A DNA stretch of 21,523 nucleotides from positions 3,113,143 to 3,134,665 of the forward strand of contig BFEA01000078.1 of NCBI GenBank assembly GCA_003427395.1, written 5' to 3'. The notes below the pieces were generated by a model. That model did not search any database. It saw only the letters and a program-made list of their open reading frames with translations, and was not told the origin of the DNA. Below are positions 1 through 10,047 of the stretch, piece after piece. Source of the stretch: Chara braunii. Its lineage: Eukaryota > Streptophyta > Charophyceae > Charales > Characeae. The translations under genes were made by a program, and so were the position numbers. The first letter of the stretch is position 1, and every line of letters starts with the position of its first letter.

Positions 1-273
1 TCATGCCTAAAATAAACTGAACAACTTTTTCCTTAGGGTCATATCAAAAATTGTTATCAAATTTGAGATTAAAAAAAAAAAAAATCCTTTATTTTTCTTA
101 CTAAAAGAATAAAGTGAAGAACTTTTGCCCGAGGGATTTCTGTTTTTCATTTTTTTTAAAATCCAAAATGAAGTCAAAAAATAAAACTACAAATAAATGG
201 TTGTAGAGCGCAAAAAAACCTACAACATCATATTTTTTGTTTTTTTTTTGGCCTATTATCCTGGGAATTAAAA
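1..273. other. AT-rich non-coding stretch
   Basis: Very AT-rich sequence with several A and T homopolymers (for example around 70-84 and 238-249). I see no coding signal, promoter or RNA gene in it. It changes abruptly into GC-rich sequence at about 275. Confidence 0.6.
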
Positions 274-286
274 ATGTCGGGGTTTT

Positions 287-371
287 CCGACCGCGGTCCT
301 CGCCTGCAGCGGACCTCGGCGGTCGGAATCCCGACCGCGGGCCGAGATTGACTCCGCGGTCATGACCGCGG
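287..371. repeat. GC-rich palindrome cluster beside the gypsy 5' break
   Basis: Four CCGCGG cores occur within about 85 bases. CCGACCGCGG appears at 287-296 and again at 330-339. The arms 287-299 and 311-326 can fold on each other with a 3-base bulge. A perfect 18-base palindrome, CCGCGGTCATGACCGCGG, lies at 354-371. The cluster ends only a few bases before gypsy-derived coding sequence begins, so it sits at the truncation point. It may be the remnant of another repeat or a breakpoint-prone hairpin; I do not recognise the family. Confidence 0.75.
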
Positions 372-383
372 GGGATTCATAGC

Positions 384-626
384 TTGAGAGTAGTAGAGAG
401 GGCGGGACGAACGAAGGATCTGATCCCGCTCACTGACGGGGACCGCCTGATCTCGGCAGATGAGGAAAAGATTCGAGCGATCGGGAGAATGATAAATATC
501 GCCTTTAGACTAAGGAAAGTCCGCCCCTTGGGAGACGTAGTGGTGCTCATTGTAACCTCGTATCACGTCCTCCTCGGGCTACCCGCTAGGCCCTCCAGGT
601 CAGCCTTGATTTCGAGCAACGGGTAA
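384..626 (+). pseudogene. Retropepsin-like aspartic protease, C-terminal remnant
   Basis: The frame reads through a stretch with YHVLLGLPA near residues 60-68, which matches the conserved end of the gypsy retropepsin fold (the segment resembling SYDVLLGLPAL). In a functional protease this follows the catalytic D-T/S-G motif by some 70-80 residues. Here that motif is absent because the sequence upstream of about 378 is unrelated GC-rich palindromic DNA. No ATG starts this frame, as expected for a polyprotein fragment. The role in the intact element would be cleavage of the Gag-Pol polyprotein. Confidence 0.7.
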
Positions 627-667
627 TAGTTCTCAAGAACACGGGTGGCAAGCCATATACCATTCCT

Positions 668-1280
668 ATGCGTCTCACCCTCCGCACAACGGTTAACTCG
701 ACACGAAAGATCCAAATAGGGGTAGTCGGGCCAATCCGAACAATCATGTGGGAAAGACGGGCGGATGATTCAGAGACATCCAGCGAGGAACATATGTCGT
801 TGCTTCCCGAAGATTTAAAGAGTGACGACGAAGCCGACACGGTGATCCAGGAACTAGCACGTAGAATAACCATTTACCCGGTCCAGCAAAAAACGACGAA
901 AACTTTTGTACTTACAGAAGAGAAAACCCGATGGACTCAGGCCCTCATCATGGGGGAACCATTAGTACAGGTGTCGAGACTGCCTGATTCTTTGGAACCC
1001 CCTCAGACCCTATACGAGGGCTCCACCCCGTTACTTCCACGATATGTGGACAAACGATCCTTCTGTGACATCACGGACTTACCTCCCCACTCGGTTCCCT
1101 GAAGCCTCGCTATTCGAAATCGGAATAACAGTTATTGAGAAATCAATAGACCTTCGGGACATTGCGGATGGGATAACCCCCGAGGAACACGTGGCCATCC
1201 GGGAAGGGGAAGCTCAGATGGTCGCCACTATGTTCTCCAGGCGGTCGGATAATTCTTTCATCTTCTCCCCGCCGCTCTGA
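668..1280 (+). pseudogene. Protease-RT connector of gypsy pol, frameshifted
   Basis: Two overlapping frames (668-1102 and 1044-1280) together appear to carry the acidic connector between protease and RT. The first contains a Glu/Asp/Ser-rich stretch around residues 33-60; the second leads directly toward the RT start at 1293. A frameshift between about 1044 and 1102 breaks continuity. I see no catalytic motif. The assignment rests on position between two recognised pol domains and on the absence of competing signals. Confidence 0.5.
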
Positions 1281-1292
1281 AACACGAAATCA

Positions 1293-2282
1293 ATGTGCAC
1301 TAAGCACGTGACAGCCATCATTCACGGACAACCCTATGAATTGCACGTACCAGAATGCGTGTCTGACGAAACCCACCAACTGATTGCAGATATCCTAACA
1401 GAGTATCGGGACGCTATCAGTATCGATGACGCGGATATCGGATTATCTTTGATAATCCAACACGAGATCCAGACTGACGATCACCCGCCGATCCATTGCA
1501 AACCCTATCGTTACTCACTTCAGGAACGAAAAGCGGCACTCCAACGCATCCGTGAGTTCGAGGCCAACGGTTGGATAGAGCACGCTACAGATCCATGGTC
1601 TTAGCCCATAGTTTTGGTCCCAACGAAAAATAGGTCAATTCGCATATGCATCGATTATCGGAAGTTGAATGATATCATGATTAAGGATGTGTACCCCCTC
1701 CCTCGGATTGACGACTTGCTGGATGCGATTGGATGTGCTTATTATTTTAGTAAATTCGATATTCGGCACGGGTTCCACCTTATCCTCGTAAGGGAGGAGG
1801 ATCGGCCAAAAACGACGTTTGTACTATTTGAGGGCACGTGGCAATGGATCCGTTGTCCTATGGGGATATGCAATGCACCGACGACCTTTCAGAGGGCGAT
1901 GAATGTCACCTTTCAGAAATTTGTGAACAAGACCCTGTTAACTCAGGGAATGATCAATTTTTGCATTATTGTGTATATGAACGACATTTTGGTGTATTCT
2001 CGGTCGTTCCATGGACACGGGCAACATATTGAGTGAACACTTGGCGCGCTGCGGGATGTGGGTTTCAAGATTGCGTTGGAGAAGAGCAATTTGTTTCTAT
2101 CCGATATCTCGTTCCTAGGGTACGTTGTAACCCGAGAAGGCTTGAGACCGGATTCGAGGAAAGTCAAGGCGGTTCGGGAAGCACCCACGCCGTCGTCATT
2201 GACACAAGTCAGAGCCTTTTTTGGACTGGCCTTGTATCACCGGCGGTTTATCAAGGGATTGCGGCAATCGCTCGGCCTCTAA
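1293..2282 (+). pseudogene. Ty3/gypsy reverse transcriptase, inactivated
   Basis: All in one frame: an N-terminal segment with PYRYS and GWIEHATDPWS, then RICIDYRKLN, PLPRIDDLL, FSKFDIRHGFH (first catalytic Asp kept), CPMGICNAPTTFQRAMN, and the active-site box, which reads YMND instead of Y/FxDD. The first Asp of the box has become Asn at 1980-1982, which should abolish polymerase activity. The downstream thumb/connection segment (FLGYVVTREGLRPDSRKV, FFGLALYHRRFIKG) is also recognisable. Two in-frame stops interrupt it, TAG at 1602-1604 inside PWS-PIV and TGA at 2034-2036; a small deletion near the second is possible. A frameshift around 2250-2260 moves the continuation into another frame. 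Confidence 0.93.
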
Positions 2283-2899
2283 CGAACCTCCTACGGAAGG
2301 ACCAGCCGCTGAACTGGGACCCGGAGTGTGCACGGGCCTTTTCCACTCTGAAGGAGGCCCTGGCCTCCACGCCTATTTTAATCCGGCCCGATCCCAAGTG
2401 ACAGTTCGTACTCATTACTGGCTTGCAGCCCGAGGCCATCTCCGCTATCTTGGCTAAGAAAGGGAAGGATGGTCGGAAACACGTGGTTGAGTATGCTTCG
2501 TGGACGGTGCCGGAAGAGAGAAAGAACGACTCAGCGCCTCAAGGGGAATGCTACGCTGTGGTCTGGGGAATCCAGCACTTCCACCCATATCTCTACGGAC
2601 AGAAGCTCCTCCTCGTAATCGACCACGACCCCTTGCTGGCACTCAAGAAGCTGACGAACTACACAGGAATGAATGGGCGATGGGCAGTAAGGCTGCAGGA
2701 GTATGATTTCGATATTGTCCATCGGAAGACAGAGAGGCAGGGAAACGCAGGCGGATTGACACGACTACAGAGACCAGGCAAGGTGCCACGTGGCGAAGAG
2801 ATCATGCCGTGGAAGGAACCAAAGCAGCCCAAGGGTCCCGGGTACAGTCAGGTGAGGGTCCTCCCTCGACAAGCCCTCCCTCGACAAGCGAAGAAGTGA
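2243..2899 (+). pseudogene. Gypsy RNase H domain (RT-linked), inactivated
   Basis: The frame continues the connection domain (IARPLTNLLRKDQPLNWD, then AFSTLKEALASTPIL), crosses an in-frame TGA at 2399-2401, and reads into RNase H: FVLITG, EYASWTVPEERKND, APQGECYAVVWG, LLVIDHDPLLAL, GRWAVRLQEYDFDIVHRKTE, GNAGGLTRL. The family normally has ITD and NADGL here; both Asp residues are Gly in this copy (2420-2422 and 2750-2752). Only the catalytic Glu of QGECYAV and the Asp of DHDP remain, so the domain should be dead. The tail to 2899 is a proline/lysine-rich linker with a short repeat (LPRQALPRQA). Confidence 0.9.
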
Positions 2900-3420
2900 C
2901 ACGTGTCCCCATGGCGGCCCAAAGGAACGAAAATGCTGAGGGCCTTCTCTCTCCTTCCTCCTCTTCTCTGTTTTCCCTACCCGATCGTTTTTGTCTTCTT
3001 TGTGAGTCCATCTCGCGGGTCCATTCCGTTTCAGTTAAGACACAGAGCGAGGCTTACGTTGAATGGGTAGAATATGCTAAGTGCGTGGCAAGAGCCCATG
3101 GGTCATGTGTTCAGTATAGGAATCCCTGGAAGCAGTGGCTCTACCATCTGTGTTGTACTGATAAGATTCCGACGGAGGCTCGATTCTTGGAAGCGACGTC
3201 GGAAGGTCTACAAAAGACACTACAGTTTAGATGGGTGGAGGTATGGACAAATGTCATCCTCATAGCCACTGTTGTCGGGAATTCTCTCCGAGAATTCTCT
3301 AAGGAGGATCAGAGGCGGGTCAATGAGAGGGCACGAGGCTATAGGTGGAATGAAGGACGGTTAGAAAAAGGAAAACAGATGGAAGCGAAAGTTGGATGGT
3401 GGTACCACACCCATTCGTAA
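2809..3420 (+). pseudogene. RNase H-integrase spacer of gypsy pol
   Basis: A 203-codon open frame between RNase H and integrase. After a Ser/Pro-rich start it contains an ordered segment (AYVEWVEYAKCV, WKQWLYHLCCTDKIPTEARFLE, REVW-like VEVWTNVILIATVVGN) and ends in a basic helix-like stretch. I do not recognise a named domain. Its position and uninterrupted length suggest it is an element-specific pol spacer leading into the integrase zinc domain. A frameshift near 3400-3420 is needed to join it to the integrase frame. Resemblance to Chara gypsy proteins is from memory and unverified. Confidence 0.5.
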
Positions 3421-4650
3421 GGTATGACTAGGTACGGGCCGCGCATTAGGAGACGACCACACATTTCGCTGTCAGAATTACCGAGGCAGCCATCGATAAA
3501 AATAAGTGGTACTGGTCTAATATCCGAGACACCGTAAAATTTATAGTTAAAAATTGTCCCGTATGCGTTGCCGACAAAGCGTCGATTCAGCCGCCTAGGT
3601 CGATAGTGCCCACCATAGTCCAACGACCATTTCAGAGGGTTAGCATGGATACGAAGGATATCGTCGTGCCCCCTGCACCGAATAGTTGCGAGTATTTGAT
3701 CCTTTTGGTATTCGTTGACCACTTTTCGAAGTGGATCGAGGCATACCCCTGTCGGACAAGACAGACAACGGAAATAGCACGATATGTCAACCGTTTCCTC
3801 AATATGCACCAGGATACCGAGGAAATCCTTATAGACAATGAAGCGAAATTCCGAGGCGAAGTCCTGAGTAACCTGGTCGTGCATGGGGTGTCTATTCGTA
3901 ATACCGCCCCCCATATGTCCCAATCGAACGGCCTCGTAGAAAACGCCAACTGCGTAATTAAAACAGCACTCTGACGGAATCTTGCAGCCAAGGACACGCA
4001 GCAGTGGCCTGATATCATAGACCACATCCTCGCCATACATCGAGGGAACCCCCATGAATCAACGGGACTTTCTTCATTTCAACTACGGACCAACAGCCTA
4101 GCTTGTGTCCCGATACCGAGCCTAAATGACAAGGGCCACTAGAGCAACGGTTAAAGACAAGGCCCAACGTCATTTGGATTTGATGGAAAGGGCCCTCCCC
4201 CAGCTAGCCTGTAAAAGACAGCGTATGACAGAAATGGCCCATGGCCGACAGGTCCGAAGCTTTGAGGCCCGGAATGGGAACGCGGGCCCCCGACCCCAGT
4301 ATAAAGTAGGGGACTTGGTGAAGGTAAGGAAATGTGCTCGTCAGGGGAAACTAGTGCCACGATTCTTCGGGTGCTTTCGAGTGATCGTGCTCGCACCTAA
4401 TGGAGTGAACACCGTGCGCCTCGCTCCCGAAGTGGCAGGCAGTCAGTCAGCTAGGCCCATAGTTCGCCACGTGTCCTACCTCCGCCATCTCTTTGCTTCT
4501 TCCCCTCCGTCTCCAACAGGGTCGCCCTCAGAATCGGGATCCGTTTGGGAAAGTGACGTCCCCCAGTCTCATTCTTCTCTCCCTCGATCTTCTCCCTCGT
4601 CTTCGCCATCAGTTTTTTCACAGAGCAGGTACTTAATGAGCGGATGTTAG
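3402..4650 (+). pseudogene. Ty3/gypsy integrase, inactivated by stops and a frameshift
   Basis: The zinc-binding N-terminus is degraded but shows His residues at 3444-3446 and 3462-3464, then WYWSNIRDTV and the CPVC pair. The DDE core follows: SMDTKD (Asp 3648-3650), ILIDNEAKF (Asp 3834-3836) and NGLVENAN (Glu 3939-3941), with 61 and 34 residues between them. All three catalytic residues survive. In-frame stops are TAG at 3429, TAG at 3447 and TGA at 3972, after which the frame continues (RNLAAKDTQQWPD, STGLSSFQL). A frame change near 4126 leads to the C-terminal DNA-binding part with VGDLVKVRK, GKLVPRFFGCFRV (GPF has become GCF) and VRHVSYLRHL. No chromodomain follows; the end is Ser/Pro-rich. 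Confidence 0.93.
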
Positions 4651-5081
4651 TGCCACGCGGACACATCTCGGCGTTCAGGCAAGTTCATCATCCGCGTGTT
4701 AGCCCGGGCGTCCTGCGCTTTGCCCAGGTTTTCAGCATGACCAGCGTGCATGCGGCAGCAGAGTTCCGACTCGTGATACCAAACAGCAAGGCACAGGTGT
4801 TGGCCGAAGCCTCGGCCTTTCTGCGGCTCTCGGCACCAGGAACCAGCCACGTTTCGACGATTATCTCCTTAAGCGGAGACATCACCACGGTGGATCCGCA
4901 AATGCATCCTAGCATCCTCATCTCACTGTGAGATTGGGGGGAAGAGTTGGCAAGTTCCTGGAGTCAGCTGCTTGCGCAGCAGGGGGATAATGTGGTCAAT
5001 ACTAACAATATTGACCTGGACAGCATCCGCACTCTCCGGAAGAATCCCGCGATATCTCTCCCTGCACTTACCGTCTTCTAG
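4644..5081 (+). pseudogene. Unidentified frame downstream of integrase
   Basis: One frame is open from 4644 to a TAG at 5079-5081 apart from a TGA at 4929-4931, about 146 codons. The inferred peptide is unremarkable, with no motif, signal peptide or membrane segment. It overlaps the last codons of the integrase frame and runs on the same strand, so it may be part of a third ORF or the 3' region of the gypsy element. I do not recognise it. Confidence 0.3.
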
Positions 5082-5256
5082 CGTCCTCAATGAACCATCA
5101 CAGGTTTTCCACCTTTAGCCTCCCCTCTGCCTTCCCTGTTTCCTGGCAGTCAACGCTTCTCCCTTGTCTCTCTTTCCGAGTACAACCACTAACGGTCCCC
5201 CTTATCAAGTCTCAACAGTGGCAAGGGTGGTGGCAAACTTATGAGGCGCTATCTCT

Positions 5257-6057
5257 GTGCTTAGTTGGCTGAAGTGGACAAGAAAGAACATTCACCCCGC
5301 CGCGAACGAGGACGTGGAGTTACTCATCATTCAGGCGTGGAGAACAGCAGTGGAAGGAGATTTATTGGGATTTGTCTTCGGATCGGTGGAGGCGGGACAT
5401 CGGCAGCTGATCGTCAGGGAACTCTTGATCCTCTTTACGCAGCTGCTGAACGATTTGTCGATCGATATCGTCTCGCACTGCGATGAGAGCCCGGCGCCGC
5501 ATATTCTCCCGCGCACTTTGACGCCATATGTACAGTCGTAGGCATGCTTGGAGGGTGGTTGGGACAACCGTAGTTACCCGTCATACGGTAACTACCTGAA
5601 ACCCGCGGAGATAGTCGACCTCCTCTTCGTGGATCGAGGGGAGCCGACGTCGGAAGAGGAGGAAGAAGAAGAGGAAGAGGGAGACGAGTTAGAGGACACC
5701 CCCGAAGAGGACGATTGTTACAGCGAGCACAGTGAGCATGAGTCGGGGGCAAAAAGTGAAGAGGAGGAGGAGGACAAAAGCGAGGAAGAGAAGGCAGGAC
5801 ACCTGGGAACACAAGAAGAGGACCTTGTTGCGACTGAGCGACGCCGGGCAGAAATCGCGGAGGGAAAGCGGACGTTGGAACAAGCGGCGGGGACTGATTT
5901 GCCGATTTTGGACGATCTGACCAGAGATCTGGAGCCGCCAACGGAGGAAGATGACCGCTGCGCCGCAGAGGTTTCGAGCGCGCCGACACGGAGGCAACGA
6001 ACCCGATCCCCAGTCATTATCCCGTCGTCCCCAGTCATTATCCCGGCGTCCTCTTGA
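5257..6057 (+). pseudogene. Glu-rich acidic ORF associated with the gypsy element
   Basis: A single frame runs 266 codons with one in-frame TAG at 5539-5541. The first part is mildly hydrophobic and helix-like (VELLIIQAWRTAVEGDLLGF). After the stop comes a patterned motif, GGWDNRSYPSYGNYLKPAEI, then long Glu runs (codons from about 5653), an Arg/Lys segment with RRRAEIAEGKRTLEQA, and a Ser/Pro/Arg tail (RRQRTRSP) that runs into a short tandem repeat coding SPVIIP. There is no transmembrane segment, so it is not a typical envelope protein. It could be a Gag-like or accessory protein of the retrotransposon. I recall similar acidic proteins predicted in Chara, but this needs a search. Confidence 0.55.
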
Positions 6058-6110
6058 TTACCTTACGTTCCCAGTCATTATCCCGTCGTCCTCTTGATTA
6101 GCTTACGTTC
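6011..6110 (+). repeat. Short tandem repeat, 40-base unit
   Basis: The 40-base unit 6031-6070 is repeated almost exactly at 6071-6110, and its first 20 bases also occur at 6011-6030. Each unit contains CAGTCATTATCCCG followed by CGTCCTCTTGATTA. The second copy of the core supplies the stop that ends the acidic ORF, so the expansion changes the end of that protein. Confidence 0.9.
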
Positions 6111-6876
6111 TAGCAGAAAGATACTCCCCTCATCTTTCCCCAAAATCCTTTCCCCTCCTCCCTCTTCTACAAGTTCTACCCCACCCGCCACTCCGTGCGT
6201 CTTTTCCTCCTTTTGCCTTCACATCCTTCTTTTCAGCGCCACCTGGAGGGATCATAATGTGAGCGAAGTTTACTGCACCATCACAGGGACTATCCCTGTG
6301 CGCAAAGACCACGAGCAGTTCCGCGCGGCCGTACTTCGTACCCTTTCCACTCTCTATCCTGATTGCCTCGCTTCCCTTCCATATGGCAGTTATCCTTTCC
6401 CACGCATACACCGCACTGTCCGATACCTTGAACTTCCCACAAGAGTAGCAGGGATGACCCGCTTCTTACCCACACTCCCGAGAGAACATCCCCCACCCCC
6501 CGTCCCCCGCATTCCGATTTCCCTACCCCCCCTCCTCGGAACACTAAAATGGGTGCAGGGATCAACACGTGTCAACAAGATGACTTCCACACTCTTATCC
6601 TACAGTTATGACACGTGCACCCTGGAGAGATATGAGTGCAAGCAGGAGCTTGCACAAGATTGGAACCCCCTGGGAGTCACATATGTGACGACCTATCTTC
6701 TGCAATCGCGCGACTTCCTGCGCAAAGACACTGTGGGGAAAATGGAGGGTCTTGATGGGTGGCGGGGCGCAAGTGGGATCGGTGGGGCAAGTTGTCTGGA
6801 TGCCCTCGCTTCTTTTTCGTTTTTGTTGGAGTTGTCGGACCGTTGTCGGGAAAGTCCCGCGCCGACGATTAAGTGA
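6058..6876 (+). other. Long open frame of unknown nature
   Basis: The frame that carries the acidic ORF stays open after the TGA at 6055-6057 for 273 codons to a TGA at 6874-6876. It has no upstream ATG near its beginning; the inferred peptide starts Ser/Pro-rich and then has mixed composition with several Cys and a Pro-rich segment (PPPPVPRIP). I see no known domain. Being in phase with the preceding ORF hints at an originally longer protein, but chance openness in pyrimidine-rich sequence or an LTR/UTR read as coding are equally possible. Confidence 0.25.
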
Positions 6877-7697
6877 CCGCACCCTAGCGAGCGTGAGAAA
6901 TAACGGTTGCCGTAGCTTCTTTCTTGTTCTGCTATGCGCACTAGGCATTTTGGCGTGATCAGCGCGTGGGAATTTTCGATTTTGGAATTTGAACTAATGC
7001 CGAGCCCCCGCAGGCTCTTGGAATTGTTCTTTTCAGAATTTTCTCTTGCATTTAGGACTTAGACTAGGAATTTAGGCACCTTGCAGTTTGGCGGCACGAC
7101 GCTTCTCGCTCGCACGCACCGTGCCCCGACAGGGTCTCGGTTCTGATTCCGTCCACGCCTTAATCCTATGTGTAACTGTAGTTTTTGGCGGGCTCAATCG
7201 CAACTGTAATCTTCTTGTTCTTGATGGCTTTCGCATTTCCTTCTTTCCCGCTTCGTCTTCGCATGCACGTTTTTCCTCTGTTCTAAGTGGTTCCCACAGT
7301 TGCATGCTCGGATCGATGCACGGAGAGTGGCTTCGTCCCCCGCGCCGCAGCCTGGACATGCAGACGTAGGCACTCCCTCTTTTCTCTTCCTCATCACTTG
7401 GTGTTAATCCCGTATCCCTCGCTCAAGCATGCATGCAACAAATTTCGCAAGCTCGATTAGTTGGCTCTCTAAGAACCTCGAAGTTAACGTGATCAGTGAG
7501 GGTCGGCTAACGAGCAAGTTTTGGACGGTGAGTGAGCATGAAAGTTGGGCGATCCGAAGAGTTAGCGCTGAGTGCGCAGGGTGTCACGAAGGACTGCTGC
7601 ACGTGGGCGAACCTGGCTTGCTCACTCGGGCCAAGCGGGGTGACGACTCTTTGTGGCTTAGGAATGTAGGGCGACGGACTGCCCGGATTAAGGGAAG

Positions 7698-7702
<5 letters not shown>
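6877..7702. other. Non-coding stretch, nothing assigned
   Basis: No recognisable coding, RNA or repeat signal. Short open frames here have no family resemblance and no consistent frame. It may hold the 3' end of the gypsy element, but I found no matching LTR elsewhere in the window. Confidence 0.5.

Positions 7703-7778
<76 letters not shown>
7703..7778. repeat. (GA)n microsatellite
   Basis: A nearly uninterrupted GA dinucleotide run of about 35 units, preceded by GAAA-type interruptions. Arg-Glu or Ser-Leu repeats in translations across it are artefacts. Confidence 0.98.
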
Positions 7779-7779
<1 letters not shown>

Positions 7780-9300
7780 GGGGATATGGTGGAACATTGT
7801 CGTTTTTTTCTTTTCCTTATCTTCTAGGTAAAGTTTTTTATTGCAACGTTGGTTAATTTTTGCTCAGGCACCTTTTGGACTTCCTTTGTGAGTCATCTCG
7901 AACTATCTGCTTGTGTGTATGTATGCATGAGAATGAATCCTTTTTTTGAGTTGTTGGTAATCTCCAACTTTGTTATGCACAATTTCAATTTCGTCACTTT
8001 CGATTACTCGCTTGTATGGCGCGTATGATCTCTCGCGCATCTTGTTTAATTGCTTGATTTTCTTGAGCCGCGAATGATCGCGAGGACCATGGGGGTCGTT
8101 GGTTCTGGATGCTAAACTAACTCCGCCCTCTCCTGTATATGATGATGTGAGCATGGATGCAAAGGTTAGTCTACCTGAGATCTGGATTACAGTTGTACGT
8201 AAGGAATAGTTGCATGCATATTGGATAAAATCGACACGCAAGCAAATCGCTCTTCAACGACGAACTCGCACGTGGTCTTTTGATCCAATCGACCGGCTCA
8301 TGCACACGCATGCGTCAGGCAGCCGCCCACAAAGGTGACTTGCAGCCTAGGCATGCGCGTGCAAGAGCCAACCCGATTCCACTGATGGAAGATGCCTGTG
8401 TCAAATTCTGCTAAATAGGATATGGCGATCGAACCTCCCTTTTGCATTACCGACCGTGCGAGCCTGAGAGTCAGGAATACGGAGCGTATTGGGTAAGGGA
8501 ACAAGTCCACGACAACAAGCCTGACGACAACGAAACTCAAGGAATCCCGAGTACCCCGGCCGAACTGGAAACAAGCAACTGTGTAGAGGCGATTTCCAGT
8601 TAGCCATTAACCGAGACTCGCGGATTCCGGATTATCCCAATAGCCGATGCCAACATTACCTTCTAACCCCCGGCTTCGTGGCCATCACCACTTGTTTCCC
8701 TCCCTATTACGTCGTCCTCCCGTATCACCAACTACTCGTCGTCCCCTGGGAGTCCATAGCCCAGTCCAGGCCCCGCCCACCGTGCTCAGAGTGTCAACCG
8801 CACGACCAATACCATCCGGCAGAGATCACTCGACGAACCCTTTTTGAAACGGAACAACCGGAGCACAGCTCATCCTCCCCTGCCTCCAAGGCTTGCGTCG
8901 GCCGACAGCGGTACGAGCATTCCCACTTGGACGCCCGCGGTGCCCCACTCTAACACGACATGTGGATCAGGCTGCTAGGTCAGCCATCACCCCAACTCTG
9001 AGCTGAAAGAGACGCTTCCACTTCTACCCCCGGAACTTGACATATGAGATTTCAGTTCCGACGTGAAACTCCACCCCCACTTTCCTAAAATCCTTGGCAC
9101 ACCCCTTTCCGCACTTCCAGGCCCGTTAAGACTCCGAAAACAGGAAGTCGTGGTGGGCGTGAGGACCGGGGCATCACAGCACCTCCGTGACCGAGACCCC
9201 TGATGAGTGTTGTTGGTGGACAGCTGAAACGCAAGGACCACGTTGCCATGGTACTGCTGTTATATCTTTAAAGTCCTGTTTGGGATACATCGGTGTCTTG
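7779..9300. other. Non-coding stretch with inverted repeats
   Basis: I find no gene here. Besides the inverted repeat at 8295-8369, a smaller one has perfect 9-base arms at 8563-8571 (AACTGGAAA) and 8593-8601. The open frames around 8647-8953 are Pro/Ser/His-rich and unlike any family I know. Confidence 0.5.
8295..8369. repeat. Inverted repeat with 19-base arms
   Basis: GGCTCATGCACACGCATGC at 8295-8313 is the reverse complement of 8351-8369 with two mismatches. The 37-base loop contains GTCA and TGAC. It could be a terminator-like hairpin, a remnant of a small transposon or a cruciform-forming site; nothing nearby tells which. Confidence 0.8.
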
Positions 9301-9305
9301 CGTAC

Positions 9306-9375
9306 TCTCTCTCTCTCTCTTTCTCTCTTTCTTCTTTTTCTTCTTCTTCTTCGTCGTCTTATACTTTCTTCTTTC
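9306..9375. repeat. CT/CTT-rich simple repeat
   Basis: A pyrimidine tract of (TC)n followed by (TTC)n units with few interruptions. Confidence 0.9.
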
Positions 9376-9602
9376 CTCTTCCCTCCCCTGATGACATGAG
9401 TCTTGGTGTGGTGTGGATGTTTGCTAATAAACCGTCCTGCACGCGCTGTGATGTGCTCTATGTTTGCCTTCATTTCCAATGTGATGAATTTCCAATTAAC
9501 ACTTTATTTCATGAGGTAACTATCACAGGAATCACACTACGTTCGGTATGGCATCGAGTTACAGGTTGTATCCCTCAATCATTCATCATTATTTGGTAGA
9601 AG

Positions 9603-9905
9603 ATGGCTAATGTGTCCACAGCTACGTGGGTGACTACCAGTTTCAATTTCGGTCATCCCAATCATTTTGCTCGTTGGTGTCCGTGTCTTGAGAATGTCTC
9701 TAATGTTAATAAGAACAGTGTGATTGCGTCCAGTCAACCTCTTCTTGCTCTCCCTGTTGCCCCTCTATCTCCTCTACCCTCAACCTCGACTCTGGTGGTT
9801 ACCACGGCTCCTGTCGTCTCGAACACGAATGCTAATTATGCGAAGGGGAGTGGTTGGTACCTATCTAACCATTTGATTGCGCTTAAGCGCACGAGCACGA
9901 ATGGA
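9603..9905 (+). pseudogene. Decayed CCHC zinc-knuckle (Gag-like) fragment
   Basis: An ATG at 9603 opens a frame whose residues 14-28 read FNFGHPNHFARWCP. This matches the pattern of a retroviral-type zinc knuckle (CxxCGxxGHxxxxC), with the first two Cys replaced by Phe and the His and last Cys kept. The segment after it is Ser/Thr/Pro/Val-rich, and the frame then runs into a (TCC)n microsatellite that encodes poly-Ser. The reading frame closes at 10077-10079. It is probably the N-terminus of a broken retroelement Gag ORF; the loss of both Cys would prevent zinc binding. The match rests on one short motif, so confidence is modest. Confidence 0.4.
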
Positions 9906-9907
9906 TC

Positions 9908-10047
9908 CTCGTCCTCCTCCTCCTCCTCCTGCTCCTCCTTCTCCTCCTGCTCCTCCTGCTCCTCCTCCTCCTCCTCCTCCTCTTGCTCCTCTTGCTCCTC
10001 CTCCTCCCCCTCCTCCTCCTCCTCCTCCTCCTCCTCCTCCTCCTCCT
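9908..10047. repeat. (TCC)n microsatellite
   Basis: About 140 bases of TCC units interrupted by TGC and TTC. All six frames stay open across it, giving poly-Ser, poly-Pro, poly-Gly or poly-Arg translations that are not evidence of genes. Confidence 0.98.

Larger units (their letters stand above)
378..4650 (+). mobile_element. Decayed, 5'-truncated Ty3/gypsy LTR retrotransposon (pol region)
   Basis: The order protease, RT, RNase H, integrase is that of Ty3/gypsy (Metaviridae-type) elements; Copia elements have integrase before RT. The element lacks a 5' LTR, a primer binding site, gag and the catalytic half of the protease. The reading frame is broken by in-frame stops at 1602, 2034, 2399, 3429, 3447 and 3972 and by several frameshifts. 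The same-strand frames at 4644-6876 may be its 3' portion, but I could not find a second LTR to set the true 3' end. It is an old, non-autonomous copy. Confidence 0.9.

Noticed and set aside
3339-4055. Long minus-strand frame opposite the integrase (238 codons)
   Set aside because: It is the shadow of the integrase coding frame; the + strand carries the D-D-E and CPVC motifs.
7429-7827. Open frame with Arg-Glu repeats
   Set aside because: Openness comes from the (GA)n microsatellite; the rest has no family resemblance.
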